In this document: in pieces, positions 1-7,866 of the stretch
Position numbering within the stretch: the stretch's first letter is position 1
Layout of the letters: each line of letters opens with the position of its first letter
NCBI GenBank assembly: GCA_031362265.1
Contig: JANLSE010000233.1
Span: 1-19,939 of the forward strand
Source: JANLSE01 sp031362265
GTDB lineage: Bacteria; Chloroflexota; Chloroflexia; Chloroflexales; Roseiflexaceae
DNA length: 19,939 bases
Reading direction: 5' to 3'
Made by a program: the position numbers and the translations under genes
Notes under the pieces: generated by a model
What the model was told of the DNA's origin: nothing
The model's database searches: none
Seen by the model: the letters and a program-made list of their open reading frames with translations, nothing else

Positions 1-1
1 G

Positions 2-58
2 GTCAAGGTGTACACCAACCGAGCACTGAGCGAGGCGCTAGCACGTGCACGTGCCTAG
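2..58 (+). CDS. C-terminal end of an unidentified protein (partial)
   Basis: One frame reads 18 codons from the window edge to a TAG stop at 56-58, ending in the peptide VKVYTNRALSEALARARA. It is followed 26 bases later by a strong hairpin, which is what the end of a real + strand gene would look like. The fragment is too short to assign a family. A second frame is also open across this stretch, but it runs straight through the hairpin and is less likely. The call rests on the stop-then-terminator arrangement and is tentative. Confidence 0.4.
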   Translation, partial: VKVYTNRALSEALARARA

Positions 59-84
59 CCTGTTGTTCACTGCTTCAACTGGCA

Positions 85-139
85 AGTAAAACAGAACGAC
101 GATGCGTCTTTCAGTCACGCATCGTCGTTCTGTTTTACT
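85..139. terminator. Bidirectional intrinsic terminator hairpin
   Basis: A perfect 23-bp inverted repeat has arms at 85-107 and 117-139 and a 9-nt loop. The base of the stem pairs an AAAA run with a TTTT run, so both strands give a hairpin ending in a U-rich stretch. It lies between a + strand stop at 58 and the - strand stop at 173, exactly where convergent genes would share a terminator. Confidence 0.75.
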
Positions 140-172
140 CAGGCTTTGTATACTGTTCAGCATTCCCGTTAA

Positions 173-1036
173 TCATCGAAATGCGGCAATTACCACAGCC
201 GCTAGTAACCCACTACCAATCACGCTATATTCCATGATCATACGGCGCGAGAGCGTACCTTCTAAATGGGCCTGCAGCATACCCGTAACAACATGGAAGA
301 TTGCCAATAGCAGAACACCACTGAGCAGAAATGGCGCGGCCCAATAATTGAGTGCCCAGGTTGCCTCACCCAAGGTGATCCCAACCACAGCTGAAAGAAT
401 CGCAAGGCTACCGCGTTTAGGTGCCCATTGCAGGAGTGCATATGCCAGGAACGCACCGCTCAATCCCGTCAGGGTAGCGGCATACAGCCAGCGTAAGCGT
501 GCATAGGCAACCGCACTAAACACACCGAATGCCACCAGCAGCACAATGATTTGCAGACCAATCCGCGCTAGGTAGCGCGCCTCATTACGCCGATCGAGTG
601 CATAGTGTTGGCCTACTAACGCAGAAAAGAGTAATGCGCCGCTTACCACCACGGCAATGATTCCAGCAATTGTACCAAGGCTGCCACTAAATAGGCGAAA
701 GAGTGCGAATGGTGCAATAATCGTGAAGGCTGGCAGTACCCAGAAGCCAATCGCCAGTTCAATTCGCACAAAGCCAAGATTGAACATGGGCAGGCTGCGG
801 GTCTGCATCTCGGGATGACTCCGAATAATAATGTCGGCACCAGTACTTGTGATCAATACCAGTGAACCGATTAGCAGCCAGGAGAGTGTAATTGCGGGGA
901 GATCACCACCAAGCCGGGCACGGAAATTATTCGGGTTGATGTCGATCAAGAACACAACAGTCAAGCCGATCAACACAATCAGCACAAGTGAAACAATTCG
1001 ATCATAGCGAGGGCGTAGTGCAGTTTTCACAACCAT
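173..1036 (-). CDS. Multi-spanning membrane protein, unknown function
   Basis: This 287-residue protein has about nine hydrophobic segments: near residues 13-33, 46-64, 90-110, 117-140, 160-177, 183-201, 208-225, 228-248 and 268-285. It therefore probably sits in the cytoplasmic membrane with a short basic N-terminus inside. I see no catalytic motif and do not recognise the family. The ATG at 1036 has its AGGAG only 2 nt upstream, so the in-frame GTG at 1030 (8-nt spacing) may be the true start. A TTGACA-N17-TACAAT promoter sits directly upstream, so the gene can be transcribed independently of the DUF1361 gene before it. The terminator at 85-139 lies just past its stop. Confidence 0.85.
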   Translation of the reverse strand: MVVKTALRPRYDRIVSLVLIVLIGLTVVFLIDINPNNFRARLGGDLPAITLSWLLIGSLVLITSTGADIIIRSHPEMQTRSLPMFNLGFVRIELAIGFWVLPAFTIIAPFALFRLFSGSLGTIAGIIAVVVSGALLFSALVGQHYALDRRNEARYLARIGLQIIVLLVAFGVFSAVAYARLRWLYAATLTGLSGAFLAYALLQWAPKRGSLAILSAVVGITLGEATWALNYWAAPFLLSGVLLLAIFHVVTGMLQAHLEGTLSRRMIMEYSVIGSGLLAAVVIAAFR

Positions 1037-1056
1037 TACTCCTTACTCAGCCTGGC

Positions 1057-1085
1057 ATTGTAGCCCTTGAAGCAAGGAGTGTCAA
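1057..1085 (-). promoter_or_regulatory. Sigma-70-type promoter of the 287-residue membrane protein gene
   Basis: On the - strand TTGACA (1085-1080) and TACAAT (1062-1057) are separated by exactly 17 nt. The predicted transcript starts near 1050, giving a leader of about 14-20 nt that carries AAGGAG. This is the best consensus promoter in the window. Confidence 0.75.
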
Positions 1086-1117
1086 TCTGAACCAACACTG
1101 GAATGAATAGTACCCGC

Positions 1118-1846
1118 TCATCCATCCTGTGGCATACGCCGCACCCGTTGTATCCGCATGCGCCGCTGAGGGATACCATAGTGATAGATACTCAAATACA
1201 TTACATAGCAAATGACCAATACAACCACAGACATACCACTGAGTGCTAATCGATGGATGTGATCAAACGGAAACTGCACCAGCATCCAGATATCATTCAG
1301 GATATGCTTCGGCGCGAAGAAGATATCCCAGCTATTCCAGCGTTGTACCCGCCCAAGATATACACCAAGCCCACCAAGGCAGATCGAAATGAAGGCAAAC
1401 AACCAACTCTGCCAGGTTCCTATAACCTGCCGTACAAGCCGCTGCATATTATGCAATGAAACCACTGCAAGAAAGCATCCACTTAACACAAATGCGGCTA
1501 AAAGCCCACCATCGTACCAAACTGGCACCGGTGGTCGCTCACGAAGGTGAATCAGATCCGTGATGAGATATGGTGCGTTGGGAAAGAATAGTAACCATAT
1601 TGCAGCAGGAATAAGGAGTCGCCAACGCGCGCTTGGCTCACGTTGCAATATCGATGCCGCCCACAAACTAGCCATATATGGCACCCATGCCAGGAAGAGA
1701 TTCCAAATCATAAAGACAAACGCCAATTGCTGAACCCGCCATACGCGCCCGATCAGCAAACCGCAGGTGAGCATGCTGATCACAGCCATCGCATAAAAAT
1801 GGTGGGTCTGCAAAAAACGATGGAACCGAAGAAGGGCTTGCTGCAT
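1118..1846 (-). CDS. DUF1361 family membrane protein
   Basis: This 242-residue protein has about six to seven membrane segments. It shows the two conserved stretches I associate with DUF1361: FFPNAPYLITDLIHL in the middle and GRVQRWNSWD later in the chain. The family's function is not established. The protein is somewhat longer than the core domain because of a basic C-terminal tail. The start is ATG 1846, with TTTGAGG placed 5 nt upstream. It precedes the unknown membrane protein on the same strand with an 81-base gap, but that gene has its own promoter, so a shared operon is only partly supported. Confidence 0.85.
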   Translation of the reverse strand: MQQALLRFHRFLQTHHFYAMAVISMLTCGLLIGRVWRVQQLAFVFMIWNLFLAWVPYMASLWAASILQREPSARWRLLIPAAIWLLFFPNAPYLITDLIHLRERPPVPVWYDGGLLAAFVLSGCFLAVVSLHNMQRLVRQVIGTWQSWLFAFISICLGGLGVYLGRVQRWNSWDIFFAPKHILNDIWMLVQFPFDHIHRLALSGMSVVVLVICYVMYLSIYHYGIPQRRMRIQRVRRMPQDG

Positions 1847-2025
1847 ATAAACCTCAAAGCCGATTGGCTATATAGTATCTGGCGCGAGAGCTGCACTCTA
1901 TCCACGATACCATGGTTTTGCCTTCTCGCGTATGCTCTGAGCAACAACAACCATGCACCCAAGTGCTTGACACGGACGATGAACAATTCCGTAATGTATA
2001 CTGTTGTGATTACAACTGTACCCTA

Positions 2026-2096
2026 AAACCTGTCAGGTGCGGCCCTCGAAGCCATTGGAGCGCTCATAGCAGCCCTAGGCCGCACCTGACAGGTTT
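2026..2096. repeat. 19-bp inverted repeat with nested palindromes
   Basis: Perfect 19-bp arms at 2026-2044 and 2078-2096 enclose a 33-nt spacer. Each arm contains its own smaller palindrome of form ACCTGnCAGGT, so the DNA can fold as one long hairpin or as two small ones. Both flanking genes point away from it, so it is not a terminator for either. It could be a dispersed palindromic repeat or an operator. Confidence 0.65.
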
Positions 2097-2179
2097 ACAA
2101 GCCTAACTATTTGTTATGTAATCACCAATTCAGAGTGATTAGATTTTAACTCAAGTGACTGTGGATTTGCTACAAGTTG

Positions 2180-2188
2180 TGCTATAGT
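2180..2188 (+). promoter_or_regulatory. Extended -10 promoter, probably giving a leaderless mRNA
   Basis: TGCTATAGT matches an extended -10 element (TGnTATAAT, one mismatch). The first ATG of the next gene begins at 2195, seven bases after the -10 box, which is where transcription would be expected to start. There is no Shine-Dalgarno sequence before that ATG. Together these suggest a leaderless copper-cluster transcript. No convincing -35 is present. Confidence 0.5.
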
Positions 2189-2194
2189 TATCGC

Positions 2195-2635
2195 ATGATG
2201 CATATTTGGAAAACTGGATGGCGAAAGCGCAGGTGGCTGCAGAATCTATTGCAGCCGCAGCATATTGTGTTGCTCCTAACCATCTGGTTTACGGCTGGGT
2301 TTGCGCCGCTGGTCTGCATCATTCACTGCCAATTTCTGTATCAAGCTCACCTAACACACAGCCACATGCATCACATGATGCCAAGCTCCAATGCAGCATC
2401 GTCTGCACTTCTGTGCCCGGCCATGCTTCACAAACCCTCTGATTCGCCTGGTTTGCCGCCGGAATCGACATTACCGCCAATTCTGTATGACGCAATGCTC
2501 ATGTCGCAGAGCCTGCCAACACCAGTAATCATCGTCCTAGCATTAACAGTATATCTCCTCATGCTACGATTACCCCTACGTGCTAAACCTCCTACACCAC
2601 CACCACGCTATCTGACTCCACGGTACTTAGCGTAA
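2195..2635 (+). CDS. Small membrane protein with His/Met-rich outer loop, likely copper-related
   Basis: This 146-residue protein has a basic N-terminus (KTGWRKRRW), a first membrane helix with two cysteines (LVCIIHCQF), a polar loop, a second helix (VIIVLALTVYLLML) and a basic proline-rich tail. By the positive-inside rule both ends are cytoplasmic and the loop faces outward. The loop starts with HSHMHHMMPSS and also holds CPAMLHK, a dense set of His, Met and Cys residues typical of copper ligands. I do not recognise a named family. Two copper genes follow in the same direction (stop to next start 161 bases). A role in capturing or sensing copper is inferred from composition and context. ATG 2198 is an equally possible start, and a TTG at 2177 is unlikely because it precedes the -10 box. 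Confidence 0.7.
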   Translation: MMHIWKTGWRKRRWLQNLLQPQHIVLLLTIWFTAGFAPLVCIIHCQFLYQAHLTHSHMHHMMPSSNAASSALLCPAMLHKPSDSPGLPPESTLPPILYDAMLMSQSLPTPVIIVLALTVYLLMLRLPLRAKPPTPPPRYLTPRYLA

Positions 2636-2796
2636 CCCAACTATCCCATAATGCCAGTTCAGCAAGAACTGACGCATGTTGCATGTTGTGCTATGCCTTC
2701 CCAAACACGAATACCGCTACCGAATCAGTTGTTGATACACCAATACTCTGTTGTGCGTGAGCGCTTGTGCCTTACGCTATAGAAAGGACACCACCC

Positions 2797-3303
2797 ATGA
2801 ATCGCATTCGTGCTTTCAGTCTATTCGTCTTACTCGTTCTTGGCCTTATGAATGCCGCCCTTGTGGCTGCCCACGCTGAGTATGAATCGTCAGTTCCAGC
2901 AGCTGGTGCAACGTTGGCATCCGCACCAGATAAAGTAACAATTGTCTTCTCGGAAGAGCTCAGTGCCGAGGGAAACTCGATTAGCGTCAAGGATTCCACA
3001 GGGGCTGTGGTTGATCTTGGCGACACAACCGTGGATCGCAATGATGCCAACCGCAAAACACTGGTTGTCTCACTCAAGGCAGGTTTAGCCAATGGTACAT
3101 ACACCGTAAGCTGGAAGAATAACAGCGACGATGGCCATAGTGAAGAGGGTGATTTTAGTTTTGTGGTTGGAACAGCTTCTGCTAGCGCGCCGGCCACATT
3201 ACCGAGAACCGGCTCTGATGCCAGCCTGCCACAGGTCGCCTTGCTTGGCGCTGGGCTGCTTATTGGTGCAGCGGGGCTCTTGAGGCGCCGGGCAAGTAAG
3301 TAA
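2797..3303 (+). CDS. CopC-domain copper-binding protein with LPRTG-type C-terminus
   Basis: This 168-residue protein has a signal peptide (residues 1-25, VLLVLGLMNAALVAA). Cleavage there would leave His26 as the mature N-terminus, the position of the histidine brace in CopC proteins that binds Cu(II). A second ligand pair appears as D112-G-H114 in the DDGHSEEGDF motif. The CopC beta-sandwich spans about 26-125; the Met-rich Cu(I) site of some family members is absent. After a Ser/Ala/Pro linker the chain ends with LPRTG (135-139), a hydrophobic helix and RRRASK, the layout of a sortase-anchored surface protein. No sortase gene is in the window. The start is ATG 2797, preceded by AAAGGA at an 8-nt gap. 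The CopC-CopD gene follows 42 bases downstream, so the two are probably cotranscribed. Confidence 0.88.
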   Translation: MNRIRAFSLFVLLVLGLMNAALVAAHAEYESSVPAAGATLASAPDKVTIVFSEELSAEGNSISVKDSTGAVVDLGDTTVDRNDANRKTLVVSLKAGLANGTYTVSWKNNSDDGHSEEGDFSFVVGTASASAPATLPRTGSDASLPQVALLGAGLLIGAAGLLRRRASK

Positions 3304-3345
3304 GCGACAGACAATAGGCGGATCAACAGGAAGATAGGTGGCACG

Positions 3346-5244
3346 ATGAAAAGAGGGTCATGTTTCGGTTATCGATTATCGGCTACCGGTGATATGCCCT
3401 CCGGTCGTGTTCGCTGGGTGTGGTTAGCGCTACTTATGGCATTCCTGCCAGTTGGTATTGCGCTGGCTCACCCACAAATTATTAGCACCCAGCCGCCGGC
3501 AGATGCACAGTTGAGCGAATCTCCGGCGGTTGCGCGTGTTACATTCAATGAAGATATTGAAGAGAGCTTCGCCCAGATTCAGGTATTCAACACCCAAGAG
3601 CAACAAGTTGATCTAGGCAATGGTGGCCGCATACTTGAAAGCCCAACAACCCTCAGCGTTGATTTACCATCACTGCCAGCTGGAATCTACACGGTACTCT
3701 GGCAAGCAGTTGGCAGTGATGGGCATCTTGTCAAAGGCTATTTTGCGTTTACGATTACTGGCTTAGCGGCTACTACGCCGAAACCACTTACACCTACAAC
3801 CCAATTAGCGCCAACAGCAGCGCCCCAATCGAGCCCGCCAGCACCAACAACTCTCACACAGGAGCCAACACCGCCAATTGCGCTGCCAGCAATCCTGCGG
3901 AGCTTGGTTCTACTTGGTGCACTTGTTGCATGTGGAGCGTGGTTCTTCAGCACATGGGTTGTGCAACCAATCGACGCAATCCAATCACACGATCAGGCCG
4001 CACTCACGCGCCTCAACCGGGGCCTGATTGGTGTGAGCCTTGTGTTGTTGCTACTCACCATTCCAGCCTTTCTGGCACTTCAAACCGATACAATTGCCAG
4101 CACAATCAATATCAGCAGTGTCTGGCTAACCTTGAGCCACACGCGCCTTGGCCAAGCGTTGGGAGCACGTTTGCTCATTGTAGCAGGGCTCTTCGTATTG
4201 ATGCTACCTCGAACCCAAGCACGGTGGCACCTGCCCCTTGTGGCTACGTTGTATAGTGGGATGCTACTCACATTCTCAGCGAGTGGGCATGCTGGAGCAC
4301 AAACATCCGCATTGCTTCCGATCTTCATCGATTGGCTTCATCTTGTGGCAACATCATGTTGGGTTGGCGGGCTTGTTGCATTTGCATTAGGATTGCCAAT
4401 TCTGCGGCGCGCAACCACAGCTCAAGCACCCTCAATTCTCGCACAGGTAACTGCCCGTTTCTCCAGCATGGCCCTGATCTGCATTATTATTCTTGCCGCT
4501 AGCGGCACATACGCCGCACTGCATTATCTCAGTGCAATCAGTGATCTGTGGACAAGCACATACGGCCAGGTTTTGTCCGCCAAGCTGCTCCTGTTTGCCA
4601 TATTGCTCGGGTTCGGCGCTTATCACCTACAAGCCTGGCGGCGGAAAGCGCACCAAGCGCCAAGAAACAAGCGCCAGGAGGAAGATTCAGCGGCCATGCC
4701 AGCTGAGATTCGTATTGGAAACGAGCCAATACCTCATTTTATGCTTTCATTGCGAGCAGAAACACTGATCGCAGTTGTGGTGATTGGGCTAGTGGGTTTA
4801 CTCACCAGTATTGCACTGCCCGATGCACAGCCCCAAACCCCACAACCAAGCGCACAACGCCCCACAATACCCGTTGTGCAGGCCACCCCACGGCCAACCC
4901 GCACTCCTGCGCCAATCAAAATCTTTGAGGAAGAACAGGCCAGTGCAGATCTACGCGTACGGCTGCGGGTCGAACCAGCCGCGCTTGGCAAAAATGATCT
5001 CCTAGTAACGGTTCTGGATGCCCAGGGTAAGCAGCTTAATGTGCAGCGCGTCCAGGCGACAATTGCAATGGATGTGATGGATATGGGTGAAACCAAGGCA
5101 ATTGCTGAACCGAATAAGAGTGGGATCTATGTTATGCGCGAACAGTGGCTGAGTATGGTTGGCGTATGGCAGGTGGCCGTGGTTGTGCGCCGCAGTGACG
5201 CGGATGATGTCACCGTCGTGTTCCAGGTGCCCGTTGGCGGCTAA
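3346..5244 (+). CDS. CopC-CopD-YtkA fusion, putative copper import protein
   Basis: This 632-residue protein resembles YcnJ-type fusions. A basic N-terminus and signal/anchor (about 22-41) lead into a CopC domain beginning LAHPQIISTQPP and containing a DGH metal motif (VGSDGHLVKGYF). A Pro/Thr linker follows. A CopD region of about eight membrane helices (roughly residues 180-480) contains conserved His sites such as SASGHAG and DWLHLVATSCWVGG. The C-terminal outer domain (about 530-632) is YtkA-like, with AMDVMDMGE resembling a Met-rich metal site. CopD proteins are thought to carry copper into the cytoplasm, and CopC and YtkA domains would supply it. The leader of this gene contains AGGTGG just before ATG 3346. 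The gene is the last of the copper cluster and ends only 9 bases before the convergent lon stop. Confidence 0.9.
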   Translation: MKRGSCFGYRLSATGDMPSGRVRWVWLALLMAFLPVGIALAHPQIISTQPPADAQLSESPAVARVTFNEDIEESFAQIQVFNTQEQQVDLGNGGRILESPTTLSVDLPSLPAGIYTVLWQAVGSDGHLVKGYFAFTITGLAATTPKPLTPTTQLAPTAAPQSSPPAPTTLTQEPTPPIALPAILRSLVLLGALVACGAWFFSTWVVQPIDAIQSHDQAALTRLNRGLIGVSLVLLLLTIPAFLALQTDTIASTINISSVWLTLSHTRLGQALGARLLIVAGLFVLMLPRTQARWHLPLVATLYSGMLLTFSASGHAGAQTSALLPIFIDWLHLVATSCWVGGLVAFALGLPILRRATTAQAPSILAQVTARFSSMALICIIILAASGTYAALHYLSAISDLWTSTYGQVLSAKLLLFAILLGFGAYHLQAWRRKAHQAPRNKRQEEDSAAMPAEIRIGNEPIPHFMLSLRAETLIAVVVIGLVGLLTSIALPDAQPQTPQPSAQRPTIPVVQATPRPTRTPAPIKIFEEEQASADLRVRLRVEPAALGKNDLLVTVLDAQGKQLNVQRVQATIAMDVMDMGETKAIAEPNKSGIYVMREQWLSMVGVWQVAVVVRRSDADDVTVVFQVPVGG

Positions 5245-5253
5245 TCTAGCCGT

Positions 5254-7722
5254 TCATGCGGCATCATCCAGATCACGATTGGATGCCGTGCCGCGCAGGG
5301 CGCACTCTAGAACGGCATCAATATGTGTTGCATAGACAAATGTCAGTTGGCGGCGCACATGTTCGGGTACTTCCTCCATGTCGCGGCGGTTTGCTTCAGG
5401 CATGATAATGGTGCTAATGCCGGAGCGGTGCGCACCAAGCACCTTCTCCTTAATACCACCAACTGGTAGCACCCGGCCACGCAGGGTTATCTCACCAGTC
5501 ATAGCCACATCGCGCCGTACTGGGCGGCCGGTGAGCGCGGAAATCAGTGCAGTAGCCATTGTTACCCCGGCAGAAGGGCCATCCTTGGGTACCGCACCTT
5601 CGGGCACATGGATATGCAGATCGAGGCCTTCGAAACGCTTGGGTTTGATCCCCAGGCGGCGAGCATTAGCGCGTGCAAATGAGAGTGCGGCAAATGCCGA
5701 TTCGCGCATCACATCGCCAAGCTTGCCGGTGAGCTGTAGTTCGCCCTTACCTGGCATACTGGTGACCTCAACAGCAATAATGTCACCACCATTTGCCGTC
5801 CATGTCATACCAGTTGCAACACCAACCTCATCATGCAGTTCGGCTGTTCCATGTGAATAGCGTGGCGAGCCAAGATAGGATACAAGCGCACTTGGGCGAA
5901 TGATCTGTGGATATGGGCGCGCCTCAGCGATCCGGCGCGCAATCTTGCGGCACACCGCACCGATTTCGCGCTCCAGGTTACGCACACCAGCTTCGCGGGT
6001 ATAATCGCGAATCAGCTGACACAATGCAGCGTCGGTGAATTTAGGCACTACTGGGCGCTGCGGCTTTGCTGGTTGGCTCTCATCATCGGCTTCGTTTGGG
6101 TTGGCAGGCACTTCAAGACCATTGGCGATTAACTGGCGCGGCACAAGAAAGCGCCGTGCAATTGTCAATTTTTCCTCTTCGATATAGCCAGGGAGGTGGA
6201 TCACCTCCATACGATCAAACAGCGCTGGTGGGATTGGGTCGATCAGATTAACGGTTGCGATAAACATAACCCGCGAGAGATCGTAAGGCAGATCGAGGTA
6301 GTGGTCACTAAAGCTATTATTCTGTTCTGGATCGAGCACTTCCAGCAGAGCCGCGGATGGATCGCCACGGAAATCACTGCCAATCTTATCGACCTCATCG
6401 AGCATGAAGACTGGGTTCATTGTGCCAGCCTCTTTCATAGCCTTTAATATCCGCCCTGGCATTGCGCCAATATAGGTGCGGCGATGGCCACGGATCTCGG
6501 CTTCATCGTGAATACCACCAAGCGAGAGCCGCACAAAGCGCCGCCCAAGTGCTTCGGCAATACTGCGCCCAAGGCTGGTTTTGCCCACACCAGGTGGCCC
6601 AGCAAAACACAAGATCGGTGCGCGTGTATGGTTACCGGCCAGTTGGCGTGCTGCCAGGAATTCCAGAATCCGATCCTTGACGCGTGGCAAGCCATAGTGA
6701 TTCTGATCAAGCATATGCGCTGCCTCGCGCAGATTATGCAGATCGACACTTTGGTGCGACCATGGGAGATCGAGTAGCCAATCCAAGTATGTTCGTATGG
6801 TGCTATATTCTGGTGAGGCTTGAGGCGTGAACTCAAGCCGCTCAAGCTCGTTCAATGCTTTACTACGCGCCGCCTGCGACATCTCAGCAGCATCAACGCG
6901 TTCACGCAGAACCGATAAATCATTCTGCAATGGATCGATCTGACCAAGCTCACGCTGGATGATTTTGATCTGTTCGCGCAGAAAGAATTCACGTTGTGAA
7001 CGATCTACCTCACGTTGCACTTGTGTATGGATACGGTTTTCTAATTCGAGTACATCTAATTCCTGCGTAAGCATGATCGAAAGCCGCCGTAAACGCTCTT
7101 CTGGATCAAGCAATTCAAGAATCTCCTGGCGGCGTGGCACATCCAGTGGCAGGGTTGATGCAATCAGATCGGCTAACCAACCAGGCTGATCCACATTCAT
7201 CGCCATAATATAGGCGTCATCTGGCATTGTTCGCGAAAGACGCACAACCCGCTCAAACAATGAGAGCACCGCACGCATCATAGCCTCAATGGCAACAGTA
7301 TGTTCACTATCGATATGAAGTGCAGTTACTCGGGCACGCAAGGCTGGGCGCTCTTGCGAGAACCCTGCTACCGCCATGCGCCGCCGACCCTGAACAACAA
7401 TTGAAATCGAGCCATCGGGCATCTTGAGAATACGCTGAATCGAGGCCTCAACCCCGATTGTGAATAGATCACTCACCCCAACATCATCGAGGTCAACCTC
7501 ACGTTGTGCCACCGCCAGAACCATCCTATCGCCTGCCATGGCCTCTTCCACAGCTACAACCGAGCGCTCTCGGCCAATAAAGAGTGGTGTAAGCATATGC
7601 GGGAAGAGTACGGTGTTGATCAGAGGCACAACCGGTAGTTCTCGCTCATTGGGCTGGGCATCGACGAGCGCAGCCTCTGGGCTGGTGGGAAAATCAAAGA
7701 GAATGGGTGATTCATCTGGCAT
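5254..7722 (-). CDS. lon: ATP-dependent protease Lon (LonA type)
   Basis: This is a cytoplasmic AAA+ serine protease that degrades misfolded and regulatory proteins. From ATG 7722 it has 822 residues. The N-terminal substrate domain starts at RELPVVPLINTVLFPHM. A coiled region leads into the ATPase with GPPGVGKTS (Walker A, about residue 375) and VFMLDEVDKI (Walker B). The protease domain has the catalytic serine in PKDGPSAG (about 716) and the paired lysine in GGIKEKVLGA. An acidic, proline-rich insertion (ANPNEADDESQPAKPQRP) of about 20 residues lies in the ATPase lid and is absent from E. coli Lon. The reading frame stays open to a GTG at 7803, but ATG 7722 has AGGTG 7 nt upstream and a perfect TATAAT inside the extra stretch, so I prefer the shorter form. 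The gene ends 9 bases from the convergent copD fusion. Confidence 0.96.
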   Translation of the reverse strand: MPDESPILFDFPTSPEAALVDAQPNERELPVVPLINTVLFPHMLTPLFIGRERSVVAVEEAMAGDRMVLAVAQREVDLDDVGVSDLFTIGVEASIQRILKMPDGSISIVVQGRRRMAVAGFSQERPALRARVTALHIDSEHTVAIEAMMRAVLSLFERVVRLSRTMPDDAYIMAMNVDQPGWLADLIASTLPLDVPRRQEILELLDPEERLRRLSIMLTQELDVLELENRIHTQVQREVDRSQREFFLREQIKIIQRELGQIDPLQNDLSVLRERVDAAEMSQAARSKALNELERLEFTPQASPEYSTIRTYLDWLLDLPWSHQSVDLHNLREAAHMLDQNHYGLPRVKDRILEFLAARQLAGNHTRAPILCFAGPPGVGKTSLGRSIAEALGRRFVRLSLGGIHDEAEIRGHRRTYIGAMPGRILKAMKEAGTMNPVFMLDEVDKIGSDFRGDPSAALLEVLDPEQNNSFSDHYLDLPYDLSRVMFIATVNLIDPIPPALFDRMEVIHLPGYIEEEKLTIARRFLVPRQLIANGLEVPANPNEADDESQPAKPQRPVVPKFTDAALCQLIRDYTREAGVRNLEREIGAVCRKIARRIAEARPYPQIIRPSALVSYLGSPRYSHGTAELHDEVGVATGMTWTANGGDIIAVEVTSMPGKGELQLTGKLGDVMRESAFAALSFARANARRLGIKPKRFEGLDLHIHVPEGAVPKDGPSAGVTMATALISALTGRPVRRDVAMTGEITLRGRVLPVGGIKEKVLGAHRSGISTIIMPEANRRDMEEVPEHVRRQLTFVYATHIDAVLECALRGTASNRDLDDAA

Positions 7723-7755
7723 CACGGCACCTGGGTTGAGCGGCTGTCCAGCCTG

Positions 7756-7761
7756 ATTATA
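7756..7761 (-). promoter_or_regulatory. Perfect -10 box of the lon promoter
   Basis: TATAAT reads on the - strand at 7761-7756. Transcription would begin near 7749, leaving a leader of about 27 nt that contains AGGTG before ATG 7722. The -35 region (AACATG at a 17-nt gap) is poor. I see no CIRCE-type inverted repeat nearby. Confidence 0.5.
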
Positions 7762-7866
7762 ATACCAATTGTCATTTACATGTTTCAGAAAGCGGGCATG
7801 CACATACAGCGCTTGGCTTATCCATGCGCTATCCGTGTGTCTATATACCTGCTGTGATAAATAGAG

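Larger units (their letters stand above)
1847..2194. other. Divergent intergenic region
   Basis: These 348 bases separate the - strand DUF1361 gene from the + strand copper cluster, and no credible protein is encoded. They hold a TTGACA box at 1967-1972 with a weak TAATGT at 1992-1997 (19-nt spacing), a small GTTGT/ACAAC hairpin at 2003-2016, the large inverted repeat at 2026-2096 and the extended -10 at 2180-2188. The first box may drive an upstream transcript or a short RNA ending at the inverted repeat, but this is weak. Confidence 0.5.

Noticed and set aside
5245..5253. Terminator between the copper fusion gene and lon
   Set aside because: Only nine bases separate the convergent stops, and no hairpin is visible there; any termination must occur inside the opposite gene.
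7723..7803. N-terminal extension of Lon reading NDNWYYNQAGQPLNP, resembling a GYF or choline-binding repeat
   Set aside because: It is only one partial repeat, WYYN is simply the translation of a TATTATAAT promoter box, and there is no ribosome binding site before GTG 7803.
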